Below, piece after piece: positions 35,225 through 45,117 of a stretch of DNA of 64,000 nucleotides. A program made the translations under genes and the position numbers. Each line of letters opens with the position of its first letter. Positions within the stretch are counted from its first letter, which is position 1. The notes beneath the pieces are model-generated. The model saw nothing but the letters and a program-made list of their open reading frames with translations, had not been told where the DNA came from and did not search any database. This stretch comes from Planctomycetota bacterium (GTDB taxonomy: Bacteria; Planctomycetota; Phycisphaerae; UBA1845), in the NCBI GenBank assembly GCA_024280855.1, contig JAJRPG010000068.1:1-64000 (forward strand). The letters run 5' to 3'.

Positions 35225-36526
35225 TTATCGAAGTGTTTTCTTGCGTCGCAAGGATCGTCCATGCTTTCGTAAGGTTACAACAGCCACGCACATAGGAAGC
35301 ATCATCAGCGTCATGCCGTTCCCGCATAGTCGATTAGTGTTTTCCGATAATAGTTCATCGGAGAGATTATCTTGCTCGGTGGAAATACCCTCAACATCCG
35401 GTGAGTCCTCAACGGTGATAACTGAGCCTGCAGAGAATCGCAGTCGCTTTATATTCCCCGTAAACATCTCGGTATACAGTAATCCGCCTTCAGGGCCGAT
35501 AGCTAAATCTACTACACCATTTTCTGCTTGCATGAATTCCGTGTGAGATTCGCCTGCATTCTCACCTAATGACATGAAAAACATTTTGTTGCTGACAAAA
35601 TCGAGGTGAAACAAACCACCTCTATATTGGCTGGGGAATTGTGTTTGGTCATAAATGGCGCAACCAGTTATCGCCCCTCCTAGATCGCTATACGTCACGA
35701 GAGGCTGGATCAAATCACCTTCCACATCCGCTTGTCCCACGCCTTCCACCAAAGGCCAACCGCCATTGCTGCCGCTTGGTACCAAGTTAATTTCTTCGCG
35801 ACGCGCTTCACCATTGGAGCCAACGTCCATGACATACAAACCACCATCCGGCGCGAAGCAAAATCGAAAGGGATTACGAAAGCCTAACGCGAAAATCGCT
35901 CGTGGGGTTCCGGTAGGCGTCTTGAAAGGGTTATCGTCCGGCGTTGACCCGTCAGCATTGATACGGCAAATCTTCCCGGCAAACGTTTGCATCTGTTGGC
36001 TAAGCTCACTCTGACCTGTGTCACCTATAGAGAAATAAAGCTTCCCATCAGGTCCGAATCGCAATCCGCCGCTGTTATGAAGCTGCCCTGAAGTTGGCAA
36101 ACCCGCACGAATGATTGTCGAATTTACGCCGACACCATCCTGATCCGTATACCTGATAATTTGTTGCTCGTCGCTGGTTATCGTGGCGAAGAAATATATA
36201 AACTTATTCGTGGTGTAGTTCGGATCAATAGCAATTCCTAGCAAGCCGCATTCAGAAGCGGTGTAAACTTCCATGGAAACAAATAGGCTGGGCTCGATGC
36301 TTTCATCTTTAACGATCCAAACCTTGCCGCCCTTCTCAACTACGAATACGCGACCATCTGGCGCTGTCGCCAGGGCAATAGGTTCAGTAAACCCGGTAGC
36401 AAATGTTGTCAGCTCAAAGCCATCCGGAACGTTCTCATCGGCGCCGCAAACGCTACACCAGCCCACGGAAAATAATATCGCTACCACTAACTTCAGTGCG
36501 TAACTAAAATTTGCTTTCGCTTCCAT
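35225..36526 (-). CDS. PQQ-dependent sugar (glucose/sorbosone-type) dehydrogenase, secreted
   Basis: 433 residues: signal peptide (about 8-28), then a six-bladed propeller of the soluble aldose dehydrogenase (Gdh-B/YliI) type: FATGFTEPIALATAPDGRVFVVEKGG, ECGLLGIAIDP, HNSGGLRFGPDGKLYFSIGDTG, ALGFRNPFRFCFAPDGGLYVMDVG, and EEINLVPSGSNGGWP. It should oxidise sugars with PQQ in the periplasm or outside. The C-terminus ends LCGNGMTLMMLP, a hydrophobic stretch and an Arg/Lys cluster, like a protein-sorting tail. No PQQ synthesis genes are in the window. Alone in its orientation before DUF1501, 28 bases downstream of it. Confidence 0.87.
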   Translation of the reverse strand: MEAKANFSYALKLVVAILFSVGWCSVCGADENVPDGFELTTFATGFTEPIALATAPDGRVFVVEKGGKVWIVKDESIEPSLFVSMEVYTASECGLLGIAIDPNYTTNKFIYFFATITSDEQQIIRYTDQDGVGVNSTIIRAGLPTSGQLHNSGGLRFGPDGKLYFSIGDTGQSELSQQMQTFAGKICRINADGSTPDDNPFKTPTGTPRAIFALGFRNPFRFCFAPDGGLYVMDVGSNGEARREEINLVPSGSNGGWPLVEGVGQADVEGDLIQPLVTYSDLGGAITGCAIYDQTQFPSQYRGGLFHLDFVSNKMFFMSLGENAGESHTEFMQAENGVVDLAIGPEGGLLYTEMFTGNIKRLRFSAGSVITVEDSPDVEGISTEQDNLSDELLSENTNRLCGNGMTLMMLPMCVAVVTLRKHGRSLRRKKTLR

Positions 36527-36554
36527 CGCACAAATGCCTTATGAAAACAAGGTT

Positions 36555-37760
36555 TTAAGAAAATAGGCTGCTGCCGACATTATCATCATACTTCTCACCG
36601 TTCACTTCAAAAATCGGTCGCGGATCGAACCCTAACCAATTTTTAATCACATCGCTGAATACCGCTCGAAAATCAACATAGTATGGCAATGAGCTTTCGT
36701 TCAAATCAGCCGTGCTAACTTCTTGCCCATGAAGACCACCGTTGACGGCTGGACCAGCTAGCATCATGTGCCCGCCATGACCGTGATCGGTTCCGGGGCT
36801 TCCGTTTTCCTCATTGCGTCTACCAAATTCGGTATAAAACAAAATGCAGGTTCGATCCCAAAGACCCAGGGATTTTAGATCGTTGACGAATTGAGAAAAT
36901 TCGCCGTCGAGATTTGGAAGCAAAGATGCGTTAGCCTGGTCTTGCGAACCATGAGTATCGAAGCCGCCATAGTTTAGTTTGATGACCTGCGTATCAAGCT
37001 TAGCGGAGGCTAACTTCGCCGCTCGGAAAAAGTCTCCGCGTGAATCGCCGGTCGATTCAAAATCCTCTGTTCGTGAACGCAACTCGGCCCCGCGTTCGGT
37101 AATTCGGCTATATGCATCCAGGATAGCTGATTCTGATTTTGTCTCACCTGCCTTTAGTTTAGCGAGCCTGCCGAAAGCCTCTTGCGACGCGCCTCGATAA
37201 GTTGAATCTGGATAGCCATATCTGCTGGGGTCGCCGATGCTGCGGGTATCGAGTACACCAAATGGATTATCAAAATATGTTTTTCGCAGGCGTTCATACC
37301 ACGGCGTAGCGGCTCCATCACCCGAGACAAGATTTCGCACGCCAAATTGATAGACCTCCTGGCTCTCAAAATGAGAACCATTCGCGTCCGGATAGCCAAC
37401 CTGCTGAACAATGGCTAACTCGCCTTGTTGGTACATGTTGGAAATAGTCGGCAGTAGATTGGTTATACCCAGGTCAGTGCGCCCTGGTAACAGCGTCACA
37501 TCAGACTCGCCTAATGCGAGTACCGGACGTTTACTTTTATACACGGAGTTAGTAATTGGCGCAAGGACGCTTAGCACATCCATTCCGCCATTGAGTTGGC
37601 ATAGCACCAAAATGTTGCCGGAACCTCCCGATGTTTGGGCGAATGACTTAGCTAATAGATTTAATAGCGGGTCACTCACCGTGAGCGACCCCATCCCCAA
37701 ACCTGCGGTCTTCAAAAAACTTCTTCGATCGACATGTTGATTCTCAAGGCAACCACTCAT
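36555..37760 (-). CDS. DUF1501 family protein with twin-arginine signal
   Basis: 401 residues. The N-terminus RRSFLKTAG is a Tat export motif. The rest follows the DUF1501 pattern (ILVLCQLNGGMDVLSVLAP, YGGFDTHGSQ, FYTEFGRR, TDHGHGGHMMLAGPAVNGG), a sulfatase/alkaline-phosphatase-fold family. The His-rich TDHGHGGH near residue 320 would bind metal. DUF1501 proteins are abundant in Planctomycetota and usually paired with a DUF1800 or DUF1549/1553 gene, as here. Catalytic role not established. Confidence 0.9.
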   Translation of the reverse strand: MSGCLENQHVDRRSFLKTAGLGMGSLTVSDPLLNLLAKSFAQTSGGSGNILVLCQLNGGMDVLSVLAPITNSVYKSKRPVLALGESDVTLLPGRTDLGITNLLPTISNMYQQGELAIVQQVGYPDANGSHFESQEVYQFGVRNLVSGDGAATPWYERLRKTYFDNPFGVLDTRSIGDPSRYGYPDSTYRGASQEAFGRLAKLKAGETKSESAILDAYSRITERGAELRSRTEDFESTGDSRGDFFRAAKLASAKLDTQVIKLNYGGFDTHGSQDQANASLLPNLDGEFSQFVNDLKSLGLWDRTCILFYTEFGRRNEENGSPGTDHGHGGHMMLAGPAVNGGLHGQEVSTADLNESSLPYYVDFRAVFSDVIKNWLGFDPRPIFEVNGEKYDDNVGSSLFS

Positions 37761-37830
37761 GGCTATCCTCCTTCAATTATTTGCAATCATAAAATATGTC
37801 ACAATAATGACATCATTGTGCCAACATTAC

Positions 37831-39372
37831 TTACCGTCCGATGACATGTTCGTTCATAGCCATCAATCGAATCATTTCAGCTACATGACGAGGACGACGA
37901 TCGGCCTCTTCTAAATGTAGCGCCCGCCAGCCGTTTTGGTCCAAAACCTCTATATAAATAGCGATTTCTTCCTCGGTCAATTTCAAATGAAACACCCTAG
38001 CCATGGCATCAACAATTTTTCTACGCGATTCTCGCTGGTCCCATGTACTCTCGATGGGTAGCAAGTGATAAGGCAAAAAAGCGGTTCGATCAGGTCCATA
38101 ATCCATCGCTCGACCCAAAGCCCGAACGCGACTAATAATCCATTGATCTTCCAGCCAATACTTTCCTTCACCCCACCCCTCTACGCCCGGAGGATTGAGC
38201 AATTCATGCCCACCTTGCCTAAGATCGGTAACGAGACGATTAAGTTGCGAGCCTTGAGAGTCTTCACTGAACATGTGCATGTCCAAAGTTCGTGCCACGC
38301 CGATGACATGATCTACAGGAGACCGTATCTGACTACCTAACGCCGCAGAAGAAAACATGGCTTGAGAAGTTAGAATACGACGAACCAACGCTGACAAGTC
38401 AAAATCAGATTGCTCAAACCCCGAAGCCAAATCACGAACCAGGCTATCGGATGGCTCATCATGTACGAAAAACACGAAGAGATTTCGGGCCACATAATTT
38501 GAGGCTTCGTCTTGAGCCAAGGTTAAGTCGATAATACTCAGGTAGTCGTGATTAGACGCCTGGGTACGCTGCGGAAAAACATTTTTATTGGTTTCGTCAT
38601 GATTGATAATATCGAAAATAGGACGCGCATCCAAATCGCTTTCCCGCAAAAGCGTGATACCAGTAAACGCTCGCGAAGACTCCTTAATGTCTGCTTCGGT
38701 GTATAAGTTGTCGCGACCTAGCGTGAACAGCTCCCAGAATTCGCGGGCGTAGTTTTCATTTGGATTACTTTTAGGACTGTTAGCGCCGTCCAGCCAGATG
38801 AGCATGTGTGGATCAATAGTCAATTCCTGAAGGAAAGTTCTATAGTTTCCCAATGCGTTTTTTCGCAACATTTCCCAGTGATTCTTGGCCAAATTTCTAT
38901 CGCGTCCCCTTAGTACACGGCGGGACGTGGCGAACCGGTCATGCCAGAACATGGTCATCTTTTCTTGCAGTGGACTGGGACTTTCCAGTAATCGGACCAT
39001 CCAGCGTTTAGGTATGTCATGTTCGAAGGATTCTTCTAACGCGATATTCGTGACCGACATTTGACGTTTTATGAGAAGATCATCAACGGTCGCGGTTAGC
39101 CCTTCGCGCACGGCTTTGGAGACTTGCTCTGGCGTAGCGCCGAAAGCTGCGGTGCGAAGTAAATGATACGCTTCGTCAGGTGTTAACGTATCGCGATACT
39201 TGGCTGCAGATTGGGAATTGCCGCCAAACTCTGCGCCGCCGTCAAAGATATTTGAGCCAAGTATCCCAGCACCACCAATACTGTCACTGCCAACCCCGCC
39301 GCTGCACCCTGACAACAGCGTCAAAAATAATCCTATAATAACCCTACGAAATGTGATAATTTGATCAGACAT
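37831..39372 (-). CDS. DUF1800 family lipoprotein
   Basis: About 513 residues from ATG 39372, which follows a GGGGGTG ribosome site and yields a lipoprotein signal ending LLSGC; an in-frame upstream start at 39420 would add 16 residues. DUF1800 features: YHLLRTAAFGATPEQV, MTMFWHDRFATS, HMLIWLDGANSPKSNPNENYAREFWELFTLG, and GVEGWGEGKYWL. It is the standard partner of the DUF1501 gene 70 bases downstream. Its biochemical role is unknown, though the pair is thought to act on the cell surface. Confidence 0.9.
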   Translation of the reverse strand: MSDQIITFRRVIIGLFLTLLSGCSGGVGSDSIGGAGILGSNIFDGGAEFGGNSQSAAKYRDTLTPDEAYHLLRTAAFGATPEQVSKAVREGLTATVDDLLIKRQMSVTNIALEESFEHDIPKRWMVRLLESPSPLQEKMTMFWHDRFATSRRVLRGRDRNLAKNHWEMLRKNALGNYRTFLQELTIDPHMLIWLDGANSPKSNPNENYAREFWELFTLGRDNLYTEADIKESSRAFTGITLLRESDLDARPIFDIINHDETNKNVFPQRTQASNHDYLSIIDLTLAQDEASNYVARNLFVFFVHDEPSDSLVRDLASGFEQSDFDLSALVRRILTSQAMFSSAALGSQIRSPVDHVIGVARTLDMHMFSEDSQGSQLNRLVTDLRQGGHELLNPPGVEGWGEGKYWLEDQWIISRVRALGRAMDYGPDRTAFLPYHLLPIESTWDQRESRRKIVDAMARVFHLKLTEEEIAIYIEVLDQNGWRALHLEEADRRPRHVAEMIRLMAMNEHVIGR

Positions 39373-39767
39373 GCACTCACACCCCCTGCATTTTGACACG
39401 AACCGGCATCCAAAAAACATGGCTAGCCTAGCCTCGTTGGCAGGAATGACAGATCGAATATGGATGAAAACAGCCTTCGATCATGCCATAAAACATGACA
39501 GGTCCACTAACAAATACTCGCATTGTTACACGATTCAGCGACCCCACGGGTTAGCCCCAACCCGCCGGTTCAGGCTAAGATATCGCCTCACAAAAGGCAA
39601 AGTCCTCCTATGTTAAACCCGTACATATCCGGACTATGCCAACGACGCCATTAGAGTGCTATGGCTGCGGTAGCTGATACCGGACTACAATTTGCGAATG
39701 GATGAGCTGTTGCTGGATAGTAAACTCAGGCCTGACTTAGTTAATTAGGTTGCCAACGAACATCGAT
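39373..39767. other. 395-base gap between GT-C gene and DUF1800 gene
   Basis: Both flanking genes are on the minus strand, so this contains the end of the glycosyltransferase transcript and the DUF1800 promoter. I see no ORF with a ribosome site, no RNA gene and no strong hairpin. Confidence 0.4.
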
Positions 39768-41663
39768 TCATGATTCGATTTTTTCTATCGGCGAAAGTAC
39801 ATAAGCGTGAATAGTCAGCAATTTAGAAGCGTCTGCATGTAGCAATTGGGCGATGCGTGCGACTAGGTATCTCGGCGCGATAAGAGTCATAACCGTTTGA
39901 TTCTCCGCATGGCTTTGCGCAAAAAATACGACCTCTCGCAATACAGACTGTCCCAGTGTTTCTATACGAAGCATAACATGACTCATAGCTTGGCTATCAA
40001 TACTTATCGCCAGGAAAACAGGAGTTTCAGAATCGCGACCTCCCAGGCTTAATAATTCTTCTTTTACGCCAACCCAACGACGAATCGGTATGCCGCGTAT
40101 GTCAGTCGCTGGAACGGAGGCAAGATACGACGGCACTGGGCTGGGCAGTATCGCGGACTGCATAATATCTTCTTGATAAGAAATTTCCTGATATTTATTG
40201 TCGTATTGAAAACCAGTTACAAGTTCAAACGTTTCGCCAGTAGGAACTGCTAAAATTCGATCAATACTTGCATGAGGCTGATACCAATCAATTTGCCAAT
40301 GGTTAGCCATGCACCGCGCAAACCAACGGGGACCATTTGTCTCTGGCTCTTTATCAATACGCTGAACCATGCCTCCCCAGTCCGGAAGAATTTCATCATG
40401 CGCCTGCGCAGATGCCCAGGGGAAAGCCGTGATAGACACCATAGCAAGCAAGACAGGCGTGCCAATGGACACGATGTTTACATGCACCGCGCGTTGCGCA
40501 GTAGCCATCAATCGATCAGCCCCGACACCAGCTAAGACCGCTAGCAAGACTATCCACAAGCCGAAATTCCTGGGATAACCGGCTGATCCGTTTAGTAACA
40601 TCAACATCAACATTAACGCAGCACTAGCTACCAATCCCTGTAGCCACCAGGCTTCATGTGATTTACGATACGAAGCTGTGCCCCACACAATTAGCGGAAT
40701 ATAAAGCAAGTAGCCCTGCCCAAATAAATGAGACAAAACACTTGCCATAAAACCCAAGAAATTCTGGAAGCTTTGTATGGGAACACCCATATGAGAAGCG
40801 GTAAATGACAAGGAACGCCATCTCGACATGGTATAGATACACATTAATCCAATAACACAAAAAGTAATAATCAGCATTACTGATTTTAGTTTTTGTGCGT
40901 CATCTTTGGAGGTCGCATACTTTGGCAATACGAGCGCACTGATGACCAAAATTGGAAACGCCCAATACACCCAAGCGGAATATATCGTCATCGAAAGTTG
41001 AAGGGCCACCATGACGACCAGCACTGCCCGCCATTTACTACGAGGCCTTCGTCGCAACCACTCCATCGCCAGAACCAATAGCGGAGCCAATGCCATCGCC
41101 TCGGCATACCCTCGTGCCTGCGCCCCGTACATGATGGCGTGCGGTGAAAGGCTGACAATAATCGCAGCCACACAACCGACCATCACACGTTTTGTCAGCC
41201 AATATCCAGCAAATCCAGCAACCGCTATAGCCGCCATGCTCCAGAACATGGGTACCAATCTTGCTGAAAACGCTGAAACACCGAATAGTTGCGTTGACAG
41301 ATTTGCCCAAAACCCTGTCGTCGTATGAACCGCCGAAATGCTAGAAGGGGAGCGTAAGCTTCTCATCACGCCGCAACGTGCATGATAGAACGAGGTTTTA
41401 TACCCTGCCGCCTCGGCCTCGTTCGTAACATGAGCACCGGCTGCAGTAAAACGCCGAAACATGGGTATTTCATCACACTGCCAGGAAAATTCGCTCGCTA
41501 AAGACCACTTCGTCTGCAAGGATGCGATGGCTGTTATCGTTGTAATAATTATCAACGACCAACGTGATACTGTTGCCAATGCCATCGTCTGTGACCGTCG
41601 ATACTGCGTCGTGCCTGCAGACATGAGCGTTGGGCTTGCGACGTTCGTTAATGACTGTGTCAT
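39768..41663 (-). CDS. GT-C fold membrane glycosyltransferase (GT39/GT83-like)
   Basis: 631 residues with about ten to twelve membrane segments in the first two thirds and a soluble C-terminal region (about 440-631). The first outer loop carries an acidic pair, WQCDEIPMFRRF (about 57-68), the catalytic-site pattern of GT-C enzymes that use lipid-linked sugars; further on VSLSPHAIMYGAQARGYAEAMAL is typical of this family. It should move a sugar from a polyprenyl carrier to protein, lipid or glycan outside the membrane. It starts 16 bases after the methyltransferase-GT2 fusion, which likely makes its lipid-linked donor. Confidence 0.8.
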   Translation of the reverse strand: MTQSLTNVASPTLMSAGTTQYRRSQTMALATVSRWSLIIITTITAIASLQTKWSLASEFSWQCDEIPMFRRFTAAGAHVTNEAEAAGYKTSFYHARCGVMRSLRSPSSISAVHTTTGFWANLSTQLFGVSAFSARLVPMFWSMAAIAVAGFAGYWLTKRVMVGCVAAIIVSLSPHAIMYGAQARGYAEAMALAPLLVLAMEWLRRRPRSKWRAVLVVMVALQLSMTIYSAWVYWAFPILVISALVLPKYATSKDDAQKLKSVMLIITFCVIGLMCIYTMSRWRSLSFTASHMGVPIQSFQNFLGFMASVLSHLFGQGYLLYIPLIVWGTASYRKSHEAWWLQGLVASAALMLMLMLLNGSAGYPRNFGLWIVLLAVLAGVGADRLMATAQRAVHVNIVSIGTPVLLAMVSITAFPWASAQAHDEILPDWGGMVQRIDKEPETNGPRWFARCMANHWQIDWYQPHASIDRILAVPTGETFELVTGFQYDNKYQEISYQEDIMQSAILPSPVPSYLASVPATDIRGIPIRRWVGVKEELLSLGGRDSETPVFLAISIDSQAMSHVMLRIETLGQSVLREVVFFAQSHAENQTVMTLIAPRYLVARIAQLLHADASKLLTIHAYVLSPIEKIES

Positions 41664-41679
41664 AGTATCGTCATTTTTT

Positions 41680-43203
41680 TCAGATAAATTTTATACGCTT
41701 AGCCGCAAAGACACACATACGTAGCAATAGCCAGCCATGACTAAATCGCGAAATATTTGTCTCACCGTAAGTTCTGGATTTATAATGAATGGGTACGTCC
41801 ACAATTTTCAAATTTAATCTAGCCGCGCCAAACAAAAGATCGAAATCGCCAAACGGATCAAAGTCGCCAAAATATGCACGATTTTTAGCTAATCGCTGGT
41901 AATCCAAACGGGTGAGAACTTTGGTACCGCACAACGTGTCTCTGAATCGTTGAGACAGTAAATAAGTAAACACCCAGGCAAAGGCGGTATTACCCAAGAA
42001 ATTGAGGAAGCGCATAGCTTCACGTTCCATCTGATAGACGAGTCGCGTCCCGTTGATAAATTCGCCACGACCACTAGCTAACATCGAGACGAATACGGGA
42101 AGTTCTTCAGGCGGCACGGATATGTCTGCATCCAAAATCATCAACACATCGCCAGTCGCAGCGTCAAACCCTTTGCGAACGGCGTCACCTTTTCCCTTAC
42201 CACTTTGCTGCATACACTTAATAATTAACGGGCCATCATAAGATGCCGCAGTTTCCTGAATCACATCCCAGGTATTATCCGTGCTGCCACCCTCAACGAA
42301 AATAAGCTCCTGATGGGGAGCCATGATGGGTAAGCGTTGAACAATTTCTTTAATGTGCCCCGCTTCATTCCTCGCAGGAACCACAATCGACACACTCTTA
42401 ACCGCTGTCGCAGGATGGGCCTCATCGGGTACGGGCCTGGTCACTAAAATATGCTGAGAACTTGCGCGGTGAACCAACGGAAGATGGGCGATGAATCGAT
42501 TCGCTATCGTCGAAAGCAAGGGGACATAAACCGGTAGCAATGCCAATCCAAACGAACGTATTGTTTCCAGTCCAGCTAAATCCGCCAAGCGCCGAACTTC
42601 ATCAAGCGGCACCAAATTACGAACAGAGTCTTTTTTTGCAGGCCAAAGCGAAACTGCGATTCGACGAGCCGTTCGCCAAAAAACGCCTTCATGAACTAAA
42701 ATTACCCGCGTACGATCGTGGCAGACACCCCGAACCGCTTCGAGCAAAGCATGTATATCGTAGACATCATCCATCACGTTTGAGATGATGACATAGTCAA
42801 ATGTATCCGATAAAGATCCAATATCCTCGCCACACAACTTCTTGAATCGCATAGTTGGATGTCGCTGTGCAGCCGCTCGAATCGCGTGGGCATCAATATC
42901 TACACCCACCCCAACCGATGGATTGAGCGAGGCTAATAATTCTCCTTGCCCACAACCAATTTCCAATACGCGGGCACCTGGCTCGACCATAGAAGCCAAA
43001 CGTTTATGGAGTAGCTTAGTATGATACCTTAGCTTAGCCCCTTTAGATTTCGCATACTTAGCTTCGTATTGAGACGCGACCGCATGCCGCCATTGGTTGG
43101 CATGATCGACAGTTCGCTCTGACGATGGAATGACACCCCGAGTTGGTGCCACATCCATGTCAACGTCTGGCACGTCCGATTTTACATCAAGAAATTGCTG
43201 CAT
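41680..43203 (-). CDS. Fusion of SAM-dependent methyltransferase and GT2 glycosyltransferase
   Basis: 507 residues. The N-terminal half is a class I methyltransferase with motif I VLEIGCGQGELL (79-90). The C-terminal half (about 268-507) is a family 2 glycosyltransferase: VSIVVPARNEAGHI, FVEGGSTDNTW and LMILDADISVPPEEL with the DxD-like DAD near 348, then LCGTKVLTR, close to dolichyl/polyprenyl-phosphate sugar transferases. One protein could join donor synthesis to methylation of the sugar or lipid. It precedes the GT-C enzyme with a 16-base gap, so the two look like a lipid-linked sugar synthesis and transfer unit. Confidence 0.87.
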   Translation of the reverse strand: MQQFLDVKSDVPDVDMDVAPTRGVIPSSERTVDHANQWRHAVASQYEAKYAKSKGAKLRYHTKLLHKRLASMVEPGARVLEIGCGQGELLASLNPSVGVGVDIDAHAIRAAAQRHPTMRFKKLCGEDIGSLSDTFDYVIISNVMDDVYDIHALLEAVRGVCHDRTRVILVHEGVFWRTARRIAVSLWPAKKDSVRNLVPLDEVRRLADLAGLETIRSFGLALLPVYVPLLSTIANRFIAHLPLVHRASSQHILVTRPVPDEAHPATAVKSVSIVVPARNEAGHIKEIVQRLPIMAPHQELIFVEGGSTDNTWDVIQETAASYDGPLIIKCMQQSGKGKGDAVRKGFDAATGDVLMILDADISVPPEELPVFVSMLASGRGEFINGTRLVYQMEREAMRFLNFLGNTAFAWVFTYLLSQRFRDTLCGTKVLTRLDYQRLAKNRAYFGDFDPFGDFDLLFGAARLNLKIVDVPIHYKSRTYGETNISRFSHGWLLLRMCVFAAKRIKFI

Positions 43204-43653
43204 CTTTCATCCCGCCATACACCTTATCGTGCATGAATCATAGCTACACGATTCTCGTGCTTCACATAAGCATTAACGCTCGGATTATCGGTACTTGGAT
43301 TGCCTGACTGATGCAAACTGATGCGTGGCGCTCCATTAAGATGTACGCAACGCGCAAACTCTGCGCATGCAGGCTTGGGGTTCGATGTCACATAGAACTA
43401 TCGAGTGTTGTATATCAGCCACACGATGAGAGAATGCTTTGCTAAAAGCCAATAGATACCCTTACTCATCAACTCACGTCAGTCGCAGGGATTTCCGATG
43501 CTAACTATGGTCGCCTAATGGCAGAATTATATGCGTCTCAGCTATCTCATATCCCTGAGAAGCCGAGAGAGTTAAAGGTCTTACTTACTGTTTTGGTATG
43601 GGGTTAATCATGCCTACATCGTGCCTTGAAGAAAAAAAACTTCGATCGACCAC
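43204..43653. other. 450-base divergent region upstream of the MCP-cobalamin operon
   Basis: No gene is supported. It separates the minus-strand glycosyltransferase pair from the plus-strand MCP-cobalamin gene. Near the right end is an ATG (43610) with a GGGG site just upstream, reading into the A8 run discussed with the next gene. A 6-bp stem (TCTCAG...CTGAGA, 43536-43560) is the only hairpin seen. No cobalamin-riboswitch-like B12 box was recognised. Confidence 0.4.
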
Positions 43654-45117
43654 TTGTCGCTCTCGCTTGATAAAATCGCAAGCGAACTCTATCACCAGAT
43701 AAACTATCTCGGCGACATCCAGGCCTCTTCCAACGCCGTGGCTTCGAGCTTGAGCTTGATTGAAGACGAAGGGTTAGACGCCAACTTCGCTCAGGTAACT
43801 GGCGAACTCATTCATGTGGCTCAAGAGGTCTGCACAGGCTGTCGCGCATCGCTCGAAGCATGTCGAGCTACCAAAGCAGTCCTTGATGCCTCTATCGAAT
43901 CGTTCGCGGACCTTCGCGCGACGTTTGAATCTTTAAGTACCGCTAAGGAAGGCATTGAAGAAGTATCTGATACAATTGTCGGATTCGCCGGACAGACAAC
44001 GCTATTAGCACTAAACGCCCGTATCGAAGCTGCCCGTGCGGGAGAAGCTGGCCTGGGCTTCGCCGTTGTCAGCGATGAAATCGGTAATCTGGCGCAACGC
44101 ATCAAGAACGAATCCGATACGATCCGAACGGCAGTATCAGATATTTCTGAGCACATTATCCGCGCGAGCGAACTCATTAAGGATGAAACATCCCGTGTAA
44201 ATGAGCAATCAAGCGCCGTCACCTCAATGGTCACCACCAACGAAAATCTCTTGAAGCAAGGCCAACGTCTACCGGACATGGTCGATCAGCTCGACTTGTT
44301 CCTGGAACCATTAGAACGTGCACGCGAAGCAGTAAGCCATAATCAGATGATTCAGGTTTCCGCGGGCAATGTGGAGCGAAATATCCAGAGCGCATACAAA
44401 GCGCTCTCTCGCAACAGATCGAAGAATTCATCTGACACACCCTCTTCTGAGTCCATCGTAGCTTTCGTAGATACGTTCTCGAAAATGTTAACCGAAGGTC
44501 GTGAAGCCCCCATCGATAAACTGCTTCAAAGCCTGATGGATAAAGGCATCCTTCCATTGGATTGCTTAAGCGCTATCGGTAAAGCCGTAGAAACCGCGAA
44601 CATGCGTCAAAAGCATCTTCACGTTTCCGTAGGCGACTACTACCTGAATTACCTGGCGGTCGAACAGGCCATTGGTTTTCTTGAACCTCATCTACCATCG
44701 ACACCTCCAACGAATATGAAGGTCGTGATCGGAAATGCCCGTGGCGATTATCATAGCCTAGGCCGGGAAATGGTGGGCATGTTCCTTCGCGCGTCCGGCA
44801 TCGAAGTCATTGACGTCGGGCTGGGCGTTGAAGTAGAAAAATTCGTCCAGGCCGTCACACAAAGCGGAGCCAAAGTGGTAGGCGTGTCTTCGTTATTGGT
44901 TGAGTCTGCTAAGGAAATCTCCAAAATCCGCACCATGCTCGACCAACGAGGACATCATCAAACCAAAATCGTCGCAGGCGGCGCTTGCTTCGTTGTAGAT
45001 CGAGATTTTTACAAAGAGGTACGCGCGGATTACGTCGCAACCTCAGCCAGCGACATGATTGGGCTGGTGCAGCAAATATATAAGCATGGTCCACTGGACG
45101 CGGAGTCGTCACAATGA
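43654..45117 (+). CDS. Soluble MCP-type signalling domain fused to a cobalamin-binding domain
   Basis: 487 residues if started at TTG 43654; no better in-frame start exists because TGA stops the frame at 43627. Residues about 70-200 form a methyl-accepting chemotaxis hairpin with the canonical tip [20 protein letters not shown] (about 117-136); there is no membrane helix or sensor domain. Residues about 275-345 look like the helical cap of cobalamin proteins, and about 355-470 the B12-binding Rossmann domain with DYHSLG (Asp365, His367, Gly370), VSSLLVES and VAGGAC. His367 would bind cobalt from below. Three Cys lie at about residues 70-80 ([12 protein letters not shown]). The TGA/ATG overlap couples it to a UroD-fold gene. 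A -1 shift at the A8 run (43632-43639) would give an ATG-started, longer protein. Confidence 0.82.
   Translation: MSLSLDKIASELYHQINYLGDIQASSNAVASSLSLIEDEGLDANFAQVTGELIHVAQEVCTGCRASLEACRATKAVLDASIESFADLRATFESLSTAKEGIEEVSDTIVGFAGQTTLLALNARIEAARAGEAGLGFAVVSDEIGNLAQRIKNESDTIRTAVSDISEHIIRASELIKDETSRVNEQSSAVTSMVTTNENLLKQGQRLPDMVDQLDLFLEPLERAREAVSHNQMIQVSAGNVERNIQSAYKALSRNRSKNSSDTPSSESIVAFVDTFSKMLTEGREAPIDKLLQSLMDKGILPLDCLSAIGKAVETANMRQKHLHVSVGDYYLNYLAVEQAIGFLEPHLPSTPPTNMKVVIGNARGDYHSLGREMVGMFLRASGIEVIDVGLGVEVEKFVQAVTQSGAKVVGVSSLLVESAKEISKIRTMLDQRGHHQTKIVAGGACFVVDRDFYKEVRADYVATSASDMIGLVQQIYKHGPLDAESSQ

Noticed and set aside
43204-43653. Cobalamin riboswitch before the MCP-B12 gene
   Set aside because: I saw no B12-box-like motif or multi-helix structure.
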